The notes under the pieces were generated by a model. It did not search any database. It was not told the DNA's origin and saw nothing but the letters and a program-made list of their open reading frames with translations. The translations under genes and the position numbers were made by a program. 64,000 nucleotides of DNA, from the NCBI GenBank assembly GCA_002305075.1, contig DBQC01000026.1, positions 1 to 64,000 on the forward strand. Direction: 5' to 3'. This DNA is from Ruminococcaceae bacterium UBA1404 (lineage in GTDB: Bacteria; Bacillota; Clostridia; Oscillospirales; Ruminococcaceae). This document shows positions 50,688 through 60,585 of this stretch, piece by piece; the first letter of the stretch is position 1, and the number at the start of each line of letters is the position of its first letter.

Positions 50688-52706
50688 TTGCAAAAAAACA
50701 ACAGGAACAGCCGCGGGTTTATGGTTTATCTGCTGATCATGGCCGCGCTGCTCACCATGGCTTCGGTGGTCTTCCCCATGATGGAGGAGGGCGATACCTA
50801 TAAATATTCCGAAATCATCGCGCTGTTTGAGGACGGCAAGGTGGCCGACTATACCATCGAGCTGGGCTCTGGTCGGCTCACATTAACCCTGCGCGACGCC
50901 GCCCCCGAAGAGCCGCCCATTGTTTATCAGGTGCCCAACACCAGCTACTTTATCAGCATGATTCAGGGCACGGTGGACGAGTATAACGAGGCCAATCCGA
51001 ACAGCCGCATCACCTACGAGTGGAAGCGGGCCCCCGAGTGGCCGGTGTGGGCCAATATGGCGCTCACGGTGCTGCTTATGGTGGGCATGGGTGCGCTGTG
51101 GTATTTCACCATGCGCCAAACCCGTGGCGGCGGTGGCATAAGCGGCTTTAGCAAGGTTAAACCCCGTCCGGCCGAAGAGGGTAGGCGGGTTACCTTTAAC
51201 GATGTGGCCGGCGCCCAGGAAGAAAAGCAGGAGCTTGAGGAACTGGTGGAGTTCCTCAAAAATCCCGGCAAATTTAATCTGTTGGGTGCCCGTATCCCCA
51301 AGGGCGTGCTACTTGTGGGCCCTCCGGGCACGGGTAAAACGCTGCTGGCTCGGGCCGTGGCCGGCGAGGCCGGTGTGCCCTTTTTCTCCATGTCGGGCTC
51401 GGATTTTGTCGAGATGTTTGTGGGCGTGGGTGCTTCCCGGGTCCGCGACCTGTTCGATCAGGCCAAGCGCAACGCCCCCAGCATCATATTCATCGACGAG
51501 ATCGACGCGGTGGGACGGCACCGTGGTGCGGGTCTTGGCGGTGGGCACGACGAGCGGGAGCAGACCCTCAACCAGCTTTTGGTCGAGATGGACGGCTTCT
51601 CCTCCAACACCGGCGTGATCATCATTGCCGCCACCAACCGGCGGGACATCCTCGACCCGGCGCTGCTGCGCCCCGGCCGCTTTGACCGGCAGGTTGTGGT
51701 CAACTACCCCGATGTGGAGGGCCGAGAGGAAATTTTGGCCGTACACACCCGAAACAAACCCATCGGCCCCGATGTGGATTTTAAGGCCATTGCCCGCAGC
51801 ACCGTGGGCTTTACCGGCGCCGACCTTGAAAATGTTATGAACGAAGCGGCTCTGCTGGCTGCCCGGCTGGGCCGCAAGGCCATCACCATGGCCGATATAC
51901 AGGACGCCACCATCAAGGTGATGATGGGCCCCGAAAAGAAGAGCAGGATTATCTCCGAGGCCGACAAGCGCATTACCGCCTACCACGAGGCCGGTCATGC
52001 GGTGGTTACCTACTTTATGACCACCGGCGAAAAGGTTCAGCAGGTTTCTATTATTCCCCGGGGGCAGGCCGGTGGCTACACCATGCATCTGCCCGTGGAA
52101 GACAAGATGCACACCACCCGCACCCAGCTGTTCGAGCGTATTGTCATCATGCTGGGCGGGCGAGTGGCCGAGGCACTGGTGTTCGACGATATCACCACCG
52201 GGGCCTCCAGCGATATTGAGCGCTCCACACAACTGGCCAAATCCATGGTCACCCGCTATGGCTTTTCGGATAAGCTGGGCCCGGTGTCCTATGGCGGCAG
52301 CGATGGCGAAGTATTCCTAGGTCGCAGCTACAGCCAGACCCCCAGCTATTCCGAGGCGGTGGCCAGCCGTATCGACGAGGAGGTACACAACCTCATTGTC
52401 AAGGCCTACGACAAGGCCCAAGAGATTTTGACCACCCATATCGACAAGCTGCACCGAGTGTCTCAGGCGCTACTCGACTTCGAGAAGCTAGAGGCCGACC
52501 AGTTCGAGCGGCTGATGACGGCCACCGACGAGACGCCTAATGCTGACGGTGCACCCGAGTCGGGCGCCGCTCCCGACGAGACGGGCGAAGCCCCGGAAGC
52601 CCCTGAGGTTAATGAGGCCGGCGAAGCCCCGGAAGCCCCTGAGGTTAATGAGGCCGGCGAGACCCCGGAAGCCCCGGAAAGCCCTGAGTCCTCCGGCCCC
52701 GCATAG
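50688..52706 (+). CDS. ftsH: ATP-dependent zinc metalloprotease FtsH
   Basis: A membrane-bound AAA+ protease degrading misfolded and regulatory proteins. There are two membrane helices (about 10-28 and 120-140), a AAA domain with LVGPPGTGKTLLARAVAGEA, IIFIDEIDAVG and NRRDILDPALLRPGRFDRQ, and the zinc site AYHEAGHAVV. The start is TTG 50688: AAAGGAG lies eight bases before it but overlaps the GTG at 50679. The C-terminus carries a tandem acidic repeat (GEAPEAPEVNEA). Confidence 0.96.
   Translation: MQKNNRNSRGFMVYLLIMAALLTMASVVFPMMEEGDTYKYSEIIALFEDGKVADYTIELGSGRLTLTLRDAAPEEPPIVYQVPNTSYFISMIQGTVDEYNEANPNSRITYEWKRAPEWPVWANMALTVLLMVGMGALWYFTMRQTRGGGGISGFSKVKPRPAEEGRRVTFNDVAGAQEEKQELEELVEFLKNPGKFNLLGARIPKGVLLVGPPGTGKTLLARAVAGEAGVPFFSMSGSDFVEMFVGVGASRVRDLFDQAKRNAPSIIFIDEIDAVGRHRGAGLGGGHDEREQTLNQLLVEMDGFSSNTGVIIIAATNRRDILDPALLRPGRFDRQVVVNYPDVEGREEILAVHTRNKPIGPDVDFKAIARSTVGFTGADLENVMNEAALLAARLGRKAITMADIQDATIKVMMGPEKKSRIISEADKRITAYHEAGHAVVTYFMTTGEKVQQVSIIPRGQAGGYTMHLPVEDKMHTTRTQLFERIVIMLGGRVAEALVFDDITTGASSDIERSTQLAKSMVTRYGFSDKLGPVSYGGSDGEVFLGRSYSQTPSYSEAVASRIDEEVHNLIVKAYDKAQEILTTHIDKLHRVSQALLDFEKLEADQFERLMTATDETPNADGAPESGAAPDETGEAPEAPEVNEAGEAPEAPEVNEAGETPEAPESPESSGPA
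52585..52680 (+). repeat. 36-bp tandem repeat in the ftsH C-terminus
   Basis: Two identical 36-bp units (52585-52620 and 52621-52656) are followed by a diverged partial third. Each codes for about GEAPEAPEVNEA. Being a multiple of three, copy changes would keep the frame. Confidence 0.85.
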
Positions 52707-52713
52707 CCCTTTT

Positions 52714-52745
52714 ACAACCGCCCGGCTCCCTAGGGCGGTTGTTTT
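52714..52745 (+). terminator. Terminator after ftsH
   Basis: ACAACCGCCC and GGGCGGTTGT flank a nine-base loop and are followed by TTTG. Confidence 0.8.
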
Positions 52746-52869
52746 GTGCCTTGGGTCCCGGCTTGACAGCGGACTTAAATTTTAGATACAATAAAGGTTG
52801 GAAGTTTTTAGCTGGGCGGCTCTGAGCCGTCCGGCGCATTATAAGGTTTATAAAAAAAGGAGCATAGAA

Positions 52870-54873
52870 GTGGCAAAAAAGGCAGCAAGAAGGACAAAAC
52901 CGGTCTACGATAACGAGAGCATCTCCGCCCTTAAAGGGGCGGACCGAGTGCGTAAGCGGCCGGCGGTCATCTTTGGCTCAGACGGGCTCGAGGGCTGTCA
53001 GCACGCTGTGTTCGAGATCTTCTCCAACGCCATCGACGAAGCTCGGGAGGGCTTTGGCAACCGCATTGTGGTCACGCGATATAACGACCTCTCGGTGGAG
53101 ATTATCGACGAGGGCCGGGGTATCCCGGTGGACTACAATCAGCGCGAGCAGCGCTACAATTGGGAGCTGGTGTTCTGCGAACTCTATGCAGGCGGCAAGT
53201 TTAACAACGCCGAGGAGGGTGAGAGCTACGGCTTTTCCCTGGGGCTCAACGGCCTCGGCCTGTGCGCCACCCAGTATGCCTCCCGGTATATGGATGTGGA
53301 AATACATCGGGACAACACCAAGTACCAGCTGCGCTTCGAGCGAGGCGAAATTGTGGGCGAGCTTGTAAAAACCCCCGTAAAAACCCAAAAGACCGGCTCT
53401 CGGTTGCGCTGGCTGCCCGACCTCGATGTGTTTACCGATATTGATATCCCCGAGGAGCACTATCTTGATATGATTAAGCGTCAGGCTGTCATCAACTCGG
53501 GCGTGCACTTTGTGTTTCGCAGCGAGCAGCCCGACGGCAGCTTTAAAGAGACGCTCTTTTATTACCCCCGGGGCATCGAGGACTATCTTGTGGAAATAGC
53601 CGGCGAGGATACGCTGACCACCCCCCAGTTCTGGCAGACCGAATGCCGGGGCCGGGACCGGGACGACCGCCCCGAGTATAAGGTCAAACTGTCGGTGGCG
53701 CTTTGCTTCTCAAACCATGTAAATCGCACCGAATACTACCACAACTCCAGCTTTCTCGAGCATGGAGGCTCACCCGAGCGGGCGGTTAAAATTGCCTTTG
53801 TTAACCAAATAGATAACTATCTAAAGCAGCAAGCCAAATATCAAAAGGGCGAAAGCAAAATAAGCTACCAGGACATCGAGGACTGTCTGGTACTCATATC
53901 CTCCTCCTTCTCCACCCAGACCTCTTATGCCAACCAGACCAAAAAGGCCATCAACAACCGCTTCATTTACGAGGCCATGACCGATTTCCTCAAGCATCAG
54001 TTAGAGGTCTACTTTATCGAAAACCCCGACGAAGCCCTCAAGATTGCCGAGCAGGTTCTGCTCAACAAGCGCAGCCGCGAGAGCGCCGAAAAGATGCGCC
54101 GTACCATGAAAAAGCGGCTGGCCGGCAACATCGATCTTGCCAACCGGGTGCAAAAGTTTGTGGACTGCCGAACCAAGGACCTAAGCCGCCGGGAAATCTA
54201 TATTGTGGAGGGCGATTCGGCCCTGGGCTCCTGCAAGCTGGGGCGCGACGCCGAGTTTCAGGCCATCATCCCGGTCAGAGGCAAGATCCTCAACTGCCTT
54301 AAAGCTGAATACAGCAAGATTTTTAAAAACGAAATCATCACCGACATCATCAAGGTTCTAGGCTGCGGCGTGGAGCTGGGGGGCAAGGCCAGCAAGGAGC
54401 TTGCCACCTTCGATTTGGACAACCTGCGCTGGAACAAGGTGATTATCTGTACCGACGCCGATGTGGACGGCTTTCAGATTCGTACCCTCATCCTCACAAT
54501 GCTCTACAGGCTGGTGCCCACGCTCATCGAGCAGGAGTATGTCTATATTGCCGAGTCGCCCCTGTTTGAGATAACCAGCCGGGGAGAGACCTATTTTGCC
54601 TACTCGGAGGAGGAAAAGAACGAGATTCTAAAGTCGCTGGAGGGCCAAAAGGTCACATTGCAGCGCTCTAAGGGACTGGGCGAAAACGAACCGGACATGA
54701 TGTGGCTTACCACCATGAACCCCGAAACCCGGCGACTGATCAAGGTGACCCCGGCTGACGCCGCCAAGACCGCCGATATGTTCGATTTGCTCCTGGGCGA
54801 TAATCTGGCCGGGCGCAAGTCTTTTATCGCCGACCATGGTCACCTTTACCTTGCCGATCTCGATGTCTCTTAA
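52870..54873 (+). CDS. Type IIA topoisomerase B subunit (ParE/GyrB-like)
   Basis: The ATPase subunit of a gyrase/topoisomerase IV-like enzyme, 667 residues. GHKL ATP site: FEIFSNAIDEAREG (N-box with S where D is usual), IIDEGRGIPVD and GLNGLGLCATQ. The transducer follows, then TOPRIM with YIVEGDSALGS, PVRGKILN, and the metal motif TDADVDGFQIRTLIL. The GTG start at 52870 has AAAGGAGC upstream. It forms an operon with the A subunit 35 bases downstream. The sequence is clearly diverged from canonical GyrB, so this is probably the topoisomerase IV or a third paralogue. Confidence 0.88.
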   Translation: MAKKAARRTKPVYDNESISALKGADRVRKRPAVIFGSDGLEGCQHAVFEIFSNAIDEAREGFGNRIVVTRYNDLSVEIIDEGRGIPVDYNQREQRYNWELVFCELYAGGKFNNAEEGESYGFSLGLNGLGLCATQYASRYMDVEIHRDNTKYQLRFERGEIVGELVKTPVKTQKTGSRLRWLPDLDVFTDIDIPEEHYLDMIKRQAVINSGVHFVFRSEQPDGSFKETLFYYPRGIEDYLVEIAGEDTLTTPQFWQTECRGRDRDDRPEYKVKLSVALCFSNHVNRTEYYHNSSFLEHGGSPERAVKIAFVNQIDNYLKQQAKYQKGESKISYQDIEDCLVLISSSFSTQTSYANQTKKAINNRFIYEAMTDFLKHQLEVYFIENPDEALKIAEQVLLNKRSRESAEKMRRTMKKRLAGNIDLANRVQKFVDCRTKDLSRREIYIVEGDSALGSCKLGRDAEFQAIIPVRGKILNCLKAEYSKIFKNEIITDIIKVLGCGVELGGKASKELATFDLDNLRWNKVIICTDADVDGFQIRTLILTMLYRLVPTLIEQEYVYIAESPLFEITSRGETYFAYSEEEKNEILKSLEGQKVTLQRSKGLGENEPDMMWLTTMNPETRRLIKVTPADAAKTADMFDLLLGDNLAGRKSFIADHGHLYLADLDVS

Positions 54874-54908
54874 AACATCGGCCACAGCACATTTAGCAGG
54901 AGGAAGTC

Positions 54909-57143
54909 ATGGCGTCACGCAAAAAGAAAAGCGAAAACAAACCTAAGAAAAACCCCAGCGCCTATATTGCGGGTGCCGGTGTGGTGGTCAGTCAACCCAT
55001 TACCGAGATCCTAGAAAAAAACTATATGCCCTACGCCATGAGCGTGATTGTATCCCGGGCCATCCCCGAAATCGATGGCTTTAAGCCTTCGCACCGCAAG
55101 CTGCTCTATACCATGTACCTCATGGGGCTGCTGTCCGGGTCGCGCACTAAGTCGGCCAACATTGTGGGCCAGACCATGCGCCTTAATCCCCATGGCGACC
55201 AGACCATCTACGAGACCATGGTGCGGCTCTCCCGGGGCTACGAGGCGCTGCTTCACCCCTATATCGACAGCAAGGGCAACTTTGGCAAGGCCTATTCCCG
55301 GGATATGGCCTATGCAGCCTCCCGTTATACCGAGGCCAAGCTCGCCCCTATCAGCGCCGAACTCTTTGCCGACATCGCCAAGGATACCGTGGACTTTGTA
55401 GACAACTACGACAGCACCCTCAAAGAGCCCTCTTTGCTGCCGGTGCGCTTTCCCAGTATCCTTGTCAACGCCAATATGGGCATTGCGGTGGGTATGGCCA
55501 GCTCCATATGCCCCTTTAATCTGGCCGAGGTCTGTCAAACGGCCATTGCACTGATGAAAAACCCCGACCATCCGCTGCTGGATACCCTTTTGGCTCCCGA
55601 CTTTCCCGGCGGCGGCGACCTGCTGTTTGATGCCAAAGAGCTGAGTCACATCTACGACACCGGTCGTGGCAGCTTTAAGGTGCGGGCTCGCTACCGGATA
55701 GATACCAAGAACAGCTGCATCGAAATATATGAGATTCCCCCCACCACCACGGTGGAGGCCGTCATGGATAAAATTGTCGACCTGGTAAAGTCCGGGCAAA
55801 TAAAAGAGATTGCCGATCAGCGGGACGAGACCGACCTGAACGGTCTTAAGTTGACCCTCGATTATAAGCGGGGGGTAGATCCCGAGCGACTCATGCAAAA
55901 GCTTTACAAAATGACCCCCCTAGAGGATAGCTTTGCCTGCAACTTTAATATCCTTGTGGCGGGCACCCCCCAGGTGATGGGTGTGCGGCAAATTCTAAGC
56001 GAATGGCTGGCCTTCCGCCGGGAATGTGTGCGCCGCCGGCTCTATTATGACCTTACAAAAAAGCGCGAAAAGCTCCATCTGCTCAAAGGTCTGGCGGTTA
56101 TTTTGCTCGACATCGACAAGGCCGTGCGCATCGTGCGTGAGAGCGAGGAGGAAAGCGAGGTTGTGCCCAACCTCATGATCGGCTTTGGCATCGACGAGAC
56201 GCAGGCCGAATATGTGGCCGAAATCAAGCTGCGGCACCTCAACCGGGCCTATATCCTTGGTCGTACCGAGGAAATTGAGACCCTTGCCGCCGAGGTTTCC
56301 GATATGGAGGCCATTTTGGCCAGCCCTAAGCGCGTATCGAGCCTTATTGCCGACGAACTGCGGGAGGTTGCCAAAAAGCACGGCCAACCCCGCCGCACCA
56401 CGATTCTCTACGATTATGACGACGAGGTGTATGAGGAGGAGCCCGAGGAGGCCGACTACCCGGTGCACATCTTCCTGACACGGGAGGGCTATTTTAAAAA
56501 GACCACTCCTCAGTCTTTGCGCATGAGTGGCGAGCACAAGCTCAAGCAGGGGGACGAGGTATTCCAAACCTTTGAGGTGAGCAATACCGTAGAGCTGCTG
56601 TTTTTCACCGATAAGGGGCAGGTGTATAAATGCCGCGCCGCCGATTTTGAGGACAGCCGCATCAGCTTACTGGGGGAATATCTGCCCGCTCGACTGGAAA
56701 TGGACGAGGGCGAGTCGGTGCGCTTTATGGTACCTACCGCCGATTATACGGGCTTTATGCTGTTCTTTTTTGAGAATGGCAAGGTGGCACGGGTGCCCCT
56801 GTCGGCTTACGAGACAAAAACCCGCCGCCGCAAACTGGTGGGAGCCTACAACACCGCTTCTCCCTTGGCGGACTTATGCTTTATGCCGGCCGAGGGCGAT
56901 GTGCTGTTTACCTCCACGGGTGGGCGGGCGCTGGTAGTGAGCAGCACCAAAATCAGCGAGAGGGCTACGCGCGACACGGTGGGCATCGCCGCCATGAGTC
57001 TTAAAAAAGGCGCCGTGGGCCAGAGCATAGCGCCACTGTCTCCCGAACGCGCCAAGGCTCTAAGCCGCTTGACGGTGCGAAGCCTTCCTGCCGCCGGGGG
57101 CATCCCAAAAGAAAACGAGCTCTATGAGCAAACCAGCCTATAA
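54909..57143 (+). CDS. Type IIA topoisomerase A subunit (ParC/GyrA-like)
   Basis: The DNA-cleaving subunit, 744 residues. Segments include NYMPYAMSVIVSRAIPEIDG, KPSHRKLLYTMYLMG, the catalytic tyrosine in AASRYTEAKL, and PGGGDLLFDAKELS. A lysine-rich N-terminus (MASRKKKSENKPKKN) precedes it. The C-terminal half has some beta-propeller-like repeats (FLTREGYFKKTTPQSLR, FFTDKGQVYKCRAADF, FFFENGKVARVPLSAY) but no full GyrA box, which favours a topoisomerase IV-type activity (decatenation) over gyrase. AGGAGGA precedes the ATG. Confidence 0.88.
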   Translation: MASRKKKSENKPKKNPSAYIAGAGVVVSQPITEILEKNYMPYAMSVIVSRAIPEIDGFKPSHRKLLYTMYLMGLLSGSRTKSANIVGQTMRLNPHGDQTIYETMVRLSRGYEALLHPYIDSKGNFGKAYSRDMAYAASRYTEAKLAPISAELFADIAKDTVDFVDNYDSTLKEPSLLPVRFPSILVNANMGIAVGMASSICPFNLAEVCQTAIALMKNPDHPLLDTLLAPDFPGGGDLLFDAKELSHIYDTGRGSFKVRARYRIDTKNSCIEIYEIPPTTTVEAVMDKIVDLVKSGQIKEIADQRDETDLNGLKLTLDYKRGVDPERLMQKLYKMTPLEDSFACNFNILVAGTPQVMGVRQILSEWLAFRRECVRRRLYYDLTKKREKLHLLKGLAVILLDIDKAVRIVRESEEESEVVPNLMIGFGIDETQAEYVAEIKLRHLNRAYILGRTEEIETLAAEVSDMEAILASPKRVSSLIADELREVAKKHGQPRRTTILYDYDDEVYEEEPEEADYPVHIFLTREGYFKKTTPQSLRMSGEHKLKQGDEVFQTFEVSNTVELLFFTDKGQVYKCRAADFEDSRISLLGEYLPARLEMDEGESVRFMVPTADYTGFMLFFFENGKVARVPLSAYETKTRRRKLVGAYNTASPLADLCFMPAEGDVLFTSTGGRALVVSSTKISERATRDTVGIAAMSLKKGAVGQSIAPLSPERAKALSRLTVRSLPAAGGIPKENELYEQTSL

Positions 57144-57151
57144 ACAGCACA

Positions 57152-57183
57152 AAAAGCCCGCCGGGATATCCCGGCGGGCTTTG
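57152..57183. terminator. Terminator after the topoisomerase operon
   Basis: AAAAGCCCGCCGGGATATCC begins a perfectly self-complementary palindrome (AAAGCCCGCCGGG/CCCGGCGGGCTTT). The following 57188-57216 holds a second perfect stem, CAGGCTCGCCC/GGGCGAGCCTG, without a T-run. Bases 57217-57400 show no gene. Confidence 0.88.
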
Positions 57184-57406
57184 CAGTCAGGCTCGCCCTG
57201 TGGGCGGGCGAGCCTGAAGCTTCTGTCCGCTTAAATTTAAGCAAACGCAAGTGGCGGGACGAAGCCGTTATTATACTGCCCGAACTGCAGGTGGGTATGC
57301 ACGGCTCAAAACGCCGTATATGGCACCTGTATTTCGATATCAATACAAAAAAGAGTCGTGGTTCTGTCCGGCAGCCGCCCGCATTGCCATACACCTAAAA
57401 TTATGC

Positions 57407-57435
57407 TTGCAATCATTCGGACTATATGGTAATAT
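57407..57435 (+). promoter_or_regulatory. Promoter of secG
   Basis: TTGCAA (57407), a 17-base spacer and TAATAT (57430), 39 bases before the secG start. Confidence 0.6.
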
Positions 57436-57474
57436 TACATAGTTTAAGGGCATCATGTTAAGGAGTGAAACACA

Positions 57475-57717
57475 TTGGGAGCTTTTGAAATAATATTGGG
57501 CGCTGTGCTGGTATTGGCCAGCATCATCATTATAGGCACCGTCACCCTGCAGGAGACTAAAGGTGGTCTTGGCAGCCTGTATGGCGGCGCCGGCGACAGT
57601 TTTTTTGATAAGAACCTCAACCGCACCCGGGAGGCTACCCTGCTGCGGGCCACCAAGTTCGCCGGCATTTGCCTATTTGCGGTAACCATTCTGCTCGGAT
57701 TTATGGTTGCCCGATAA
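57475..57717 (+). CDS. secG: Preprotein translocase subunit SecG
   Basis: An 80-residue membrane protein with two helices (residues 4-22 and 58-77) and the typical connecting loop QETKGGLGSLYGGAGDSFF. It assists SecYE in export. The start is TTG 57475 after AAGGAG. The order secG-rnr is standard in Firmicutes, although no smpB follows here. Confidence 0.94.
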   Translation: MGAFEIILGAVLVLASIIIIGTVTLQETKGGLGSLYGGAGDSFFDKNLNRTREATLLRATKFAGICLFAVTILLGFMVAR

Positions 57718-57730
57718 TCTGTCTATAAAC

Positions 57731-57760
57731 AGCGCCCTGCTTAAAAAGGCGGGGCGCTTT
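57731..57760 (+). terminator. Hairpin between secG and rnr
   Basis: AGCGCCC and GGGCGCT flank a 14-base loop, followed by TTGTTGTT; a weak terminator. Confidence 0.5.
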
Positions 57761-57782
57761 GTTGTTAAATTGGAGGAATAAC

Positions 57783-59888
57783 TTGAAACAAAATTTTGGC
57801 GATACCATACTGTCCATCCTCAAGCGGCGAAGAAAATCCCCCTTGTCCAAAGCCGAGCTGATGGCCTCTGCCTCGTTGGGGAAAAAGCACCGGATAAACT
57901 TTGAGCGAGCCCTAACGCGTTTGCAAAGGTCCGGCGATATACTCGAGCGCGATGGGCGCTACCGGCTTGCCAGCAAGGCCGACCTTATCCCGGCCGAGAT
58001 TGGGCGAGTGCACGGCGGCTTTGGATTTGCACGCCTTGAGGACGGCACCGAGCTGTTTATTCCCGGCCGCTACCTGATGGGGGCTATGCCCGGCGACAAG
58101 GTGCTGCTGCACCGACAAGAAGGGGAGGGCGATTTAGACGAGGGTCGGGTCCAAGCCATTACCCGCCAAAACGATGCGCTGCTAAGCGGCACCGTGCACC
58201 TCGACGCCAAAGGGGCCTTTCTGCTGCCCGACAGTGGGATGCGCCATCCCGTACCCCTTAGCGGGGGAGAAATGGAGATGAAGGCCGGCGACAAGGTTGT
58301 GGCCCGCCTCATCCACCGGGGGGAACGCCACAGTGAGCACCGGGCCGGCATTGTTCACAACTTTGGCGACGCCGAGACGGCGGACAATGCGGCGGCGGCG
58401 CTGCTCATGGCCGCCGGTATAGACCGCAAATTTACCGATTCCATGCTCGCTGAGGCCGACCGCCTAAATCAGAGCGGCATCAGCAATGCCGAAATGGCCG
58501 GCCGAGAGGACCTGCGTGACCTTGTTATCTTTACCATAGATGGCGCCGACACCAAGGATATCGACGATGCCATCTCCATAGACAAAACCGACACCGGATA
58601 CCGCTTGGGGGTGCACATTGCCGATGTGAGCCACTATGTGCGCTACGGTAGCGATTTTGACAAGGAAGCCTACGAGCGGGGCACCTCGGTTTACTATGTG
58701 GACAAGGTTATTCCCATGCTGCCGCCGGGGCTGTCTAATGGCATTTGCTCACTTAATCCTAATGCGGACAGGTTGGCCTTTTCGGTGTTTATCGACATCG
58801 ATCAGGACGGAAAAATGACCGGCTATCGCTTCTTTAAAAGTTTGATACGCTCTCGGCTCCAGGGGGTCTACAGCGAGGTAAATGCCCTGCTGTCCGAGCA
58901 GGCCGCCCCAGCCGTACAGGCAAAATATTCCGGCGTAAAAGATGCACTTTTTCTCATGGCCGAGCTGGCTGATCTGCTTAACAAGCGCCGTAAGCAGCGG
59001 GGAGCGCTGGAGCTTGAGTCCACCGAGTCGAAGTTTATGATGGATGCCGAAGGCCGTGTGGCCGACATTCTCCCCGCCACCCGAGGGCAGGGGGAGGAGC
59101 TCATCGAATCCTTCATGCTCATGGCCAATCAGGCCGCTGCGGCCTTTGCCGAGGAGCGTGAGCTGCCCTTTATATTCAGAGTGCACGACAGTCCACCGCC
59201 CCAAAAAATCATCGATCTCCACGCCCTGCTAAACAGCCTGGGGCTGCCCGCCACCGAGGTTGAGCCCGGCGTGTCTCCGGCGGCCCTATCTCGGGTGTTG
59301 GCGGCGGCAAAAGAGACCTCCTACGGCCGCATGGTGGACGGTGCGGTACTGCGCAGCATGGCTAAGGCCATTTACAGTGAACAAAACCGGGGCCACTTCG
59401 GGCTGGTGATGAAGCAATATAGCCACTTTACCTCCCCCATACGGCGCTACCCCGACCTCTATATCCACCGCATCATGTCCGAGGTGGTGGAGGCTGGGCG
59501 CCCGATAGACAAGGTGCGTGTCCGCTATGCCGAACGGGTAAGGCCGGTGGCCGCCCATTGCAGCGCCACCGAGCAGCGGGCTGTGGCTGCCGAGCGGGGC
59601 TGCGTAGACATCTACAAGGCCGAATATATGCGCCAGTTTATCGGTCAGGAGATGGAGGGGGTCATTGTATCGGTCACCTTCTCGGGGCTTTATGTGGCAC
59701 TGCCCAACACCGTAGAGGGTATGATTCGGGCCGAACGACTGCCCGGCGGCGGCTTTGAATACGATGGACGCATGGCCTTTACTCGCCCGGACGGACGGTC
59801 ATACCGAGTGGGGGATAGTCTGCGGGTAGTGGTGTCCCATGTGTCGGTGTCCGCAGGGCAGGTGGACTTTGATATTGCGCATTCATAA
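57783..59888 (+). CDS. rnr: Ribonuclease R
   Basis: A 3'-5' exoribonuclease of structured RNA, 701 residues. An N-terminal helix-turn-helix region (about 15-65) is followed by cold-shock-like RNA-binding domains (to about 220) and the RNB catalytic domain with TIDGADTKDIDDAISID (metal-binding aspartates), ADVSHYVRYGS and HFTSPIRRYPDLYIHR. A C-terminal S1 domain begins GQEMEGVIVSVTFSGLYVAL. The start is TTG 57783 with GGAGG six bases upstream. Confidence 0.95.
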   Translation: MKQNFGDTILSILKRRRKSPLSKAELMASASLGKKHRINFERALTRLQRSGDILERDGRYRLASKADLIPAEIGRVHGGFGFARLEDGTELFIPGRYLMGAMPGDKVLLHRQEGEGDLDEGRVQAITRQNDALLSGTVHLDAKGAFLLPDSGMRHPVPLSGGEMEMKAGDKVVARLIHRGERHSEHRAGIVHNFGDAETADNAAAALLMAAGIDRKFTDSMLAEADRLNQSGISNAEMAGREDLRDLVIFTIDGADTKDIDDAISIDKTDTGYRLGVHIADVSHYVRYGSDFDKEAYERGTSVYYVDKVIPMLPPGLSNGICSLNPNADRLAFSVFIDIDQDGKMTGYRFFKSLIRSRLQGVYSEVNALLSEQAAPAVQAKYSGVKDALFLMAELADLLNKRRKQRGALELESTESKFMMDAEGRVADILPATRGQGEELIESFMLMANQAAAAFAEERELPFIFRVHDSPPPQKIIDLHALLNSLGLPATEVEPGVSPAALSRVLAAAKETSYGRMVDGAVLRSMAKAIYSEQNRGHFGLVMKQYSHFTSPIRRYPDLYIHRIMSEVVEAGRPIDKVRVRYAERVRPVAAHCSATEQRAVAAERGCVDIYKAEYMRQFIGQEMEGVIVSVTFSGLYVALPNTVEGMIRAERLPGGGFEYDGRMAFTRPDGRSYRVGDSLRVVVSHVSVSAGQVDFDIAHS

Positions 59889-59898
59889 GGAGGCTTTT

Positions 59899-60576
59899 AT
59901 GAGATTATCTGTGCTGCTGCTCTCGCTCTGCCTGCTGCTCTTAGGATGCGGGCAGCCTTCTTTGTTCGAGCCGGCTCTGCCGGTTATCGACCCCGTGTCG
60001 GGCGAGGCTTATATCGCCGAGCCCCTCACCCTATACAACGCCTATTTTGGCCTTTGGGTTAATCTGCCCGCCGACACCCGACTCCACGAGCTGGAAAACC
60101 TTGGGCTTACCGAACAAGACTATGCAGACCCCGATTTACTCACCCAGACCGATTACGGACAAACCAGCGTTTATTCCCTGTTTGACCTGACCCTCGACCG
60201 TGGGGGTGAGCCCAACTACTGCCGGGTGATTGGTGCGGTGGAGCAGATGGAGGGTGTGGAGAGTCTGGAGGACTTTGCGGCGGTTTTTTCGCACCGCATG
60301 GGTCTCTCCAGCGCCGACGAGGACTATCAGATTATCTTTGAGAGCAGCGAGACGACCACCATAGCAGAAGAGGACTATATCCGCATGACTTTTTCTGAAG
60401 TTGAGCCCGACCAGCCCCTCTACCGCTACGAAGCCTATCTGCGGCCCTTGCCCGCCATGGAAAACGCCTTTTTAACCCTTGTGCTTTTCTACGACACCGA
60501 GGCCTCCTCGGGTGCTGGACAGGCGGTGGGCCAGCACTACATAGAAACCGGCATCGGCAGGCTGCCACCGGTTTAA
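59899..60576 (+). CDS. Lipoprotein of unknown function
   Basis: A 225-residue exported protein. The signal peptide MRLSVLLLSLCLLLLGCG has a lipobox cysteine at residue 17. The mature part is acidic (YIAEPLTLYNAYFGLWVNLP, RLHELENLGLTEQDYADPD) and shows no recognised domain; its size and style resemble small ligand- or protein-binding lipoproteins. AAGGAGG precedes ATG 59899, ten bases after rnr, so it is the last gene of that operon. It ends at a strong bidirectional terminator. Confidence 0.7.
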   Translation: MRLSVLLLSLCLLLLGCGQPSLFEPALPVIDPVSGEAYIAEPLTLYNAYFGLWVNLPADTRLHELENLGLTEQDYADPDLLTQTDYGQTSVYSLFDLTLDRGGEPNYCRVIGAVEQMEGVESLEDFAAVFSHRMGLSSADEDYQIIFESSETTTIAEEDYIRMTFSEVEPDQPLYRYEAYLRPLPAMENAFLTLVLFYDTEASSGAGQAVGQHYIETGIGRLPPV

Positions 60577-60585
60577 GCGCCAAAT

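Noticed and set aside
57188..57216. Second GC-rich hairpin after the topoisomerase operon as a terminator
   Set aside because: A perfect stem but no T-run on either strand; it may be a remnant or structural element.
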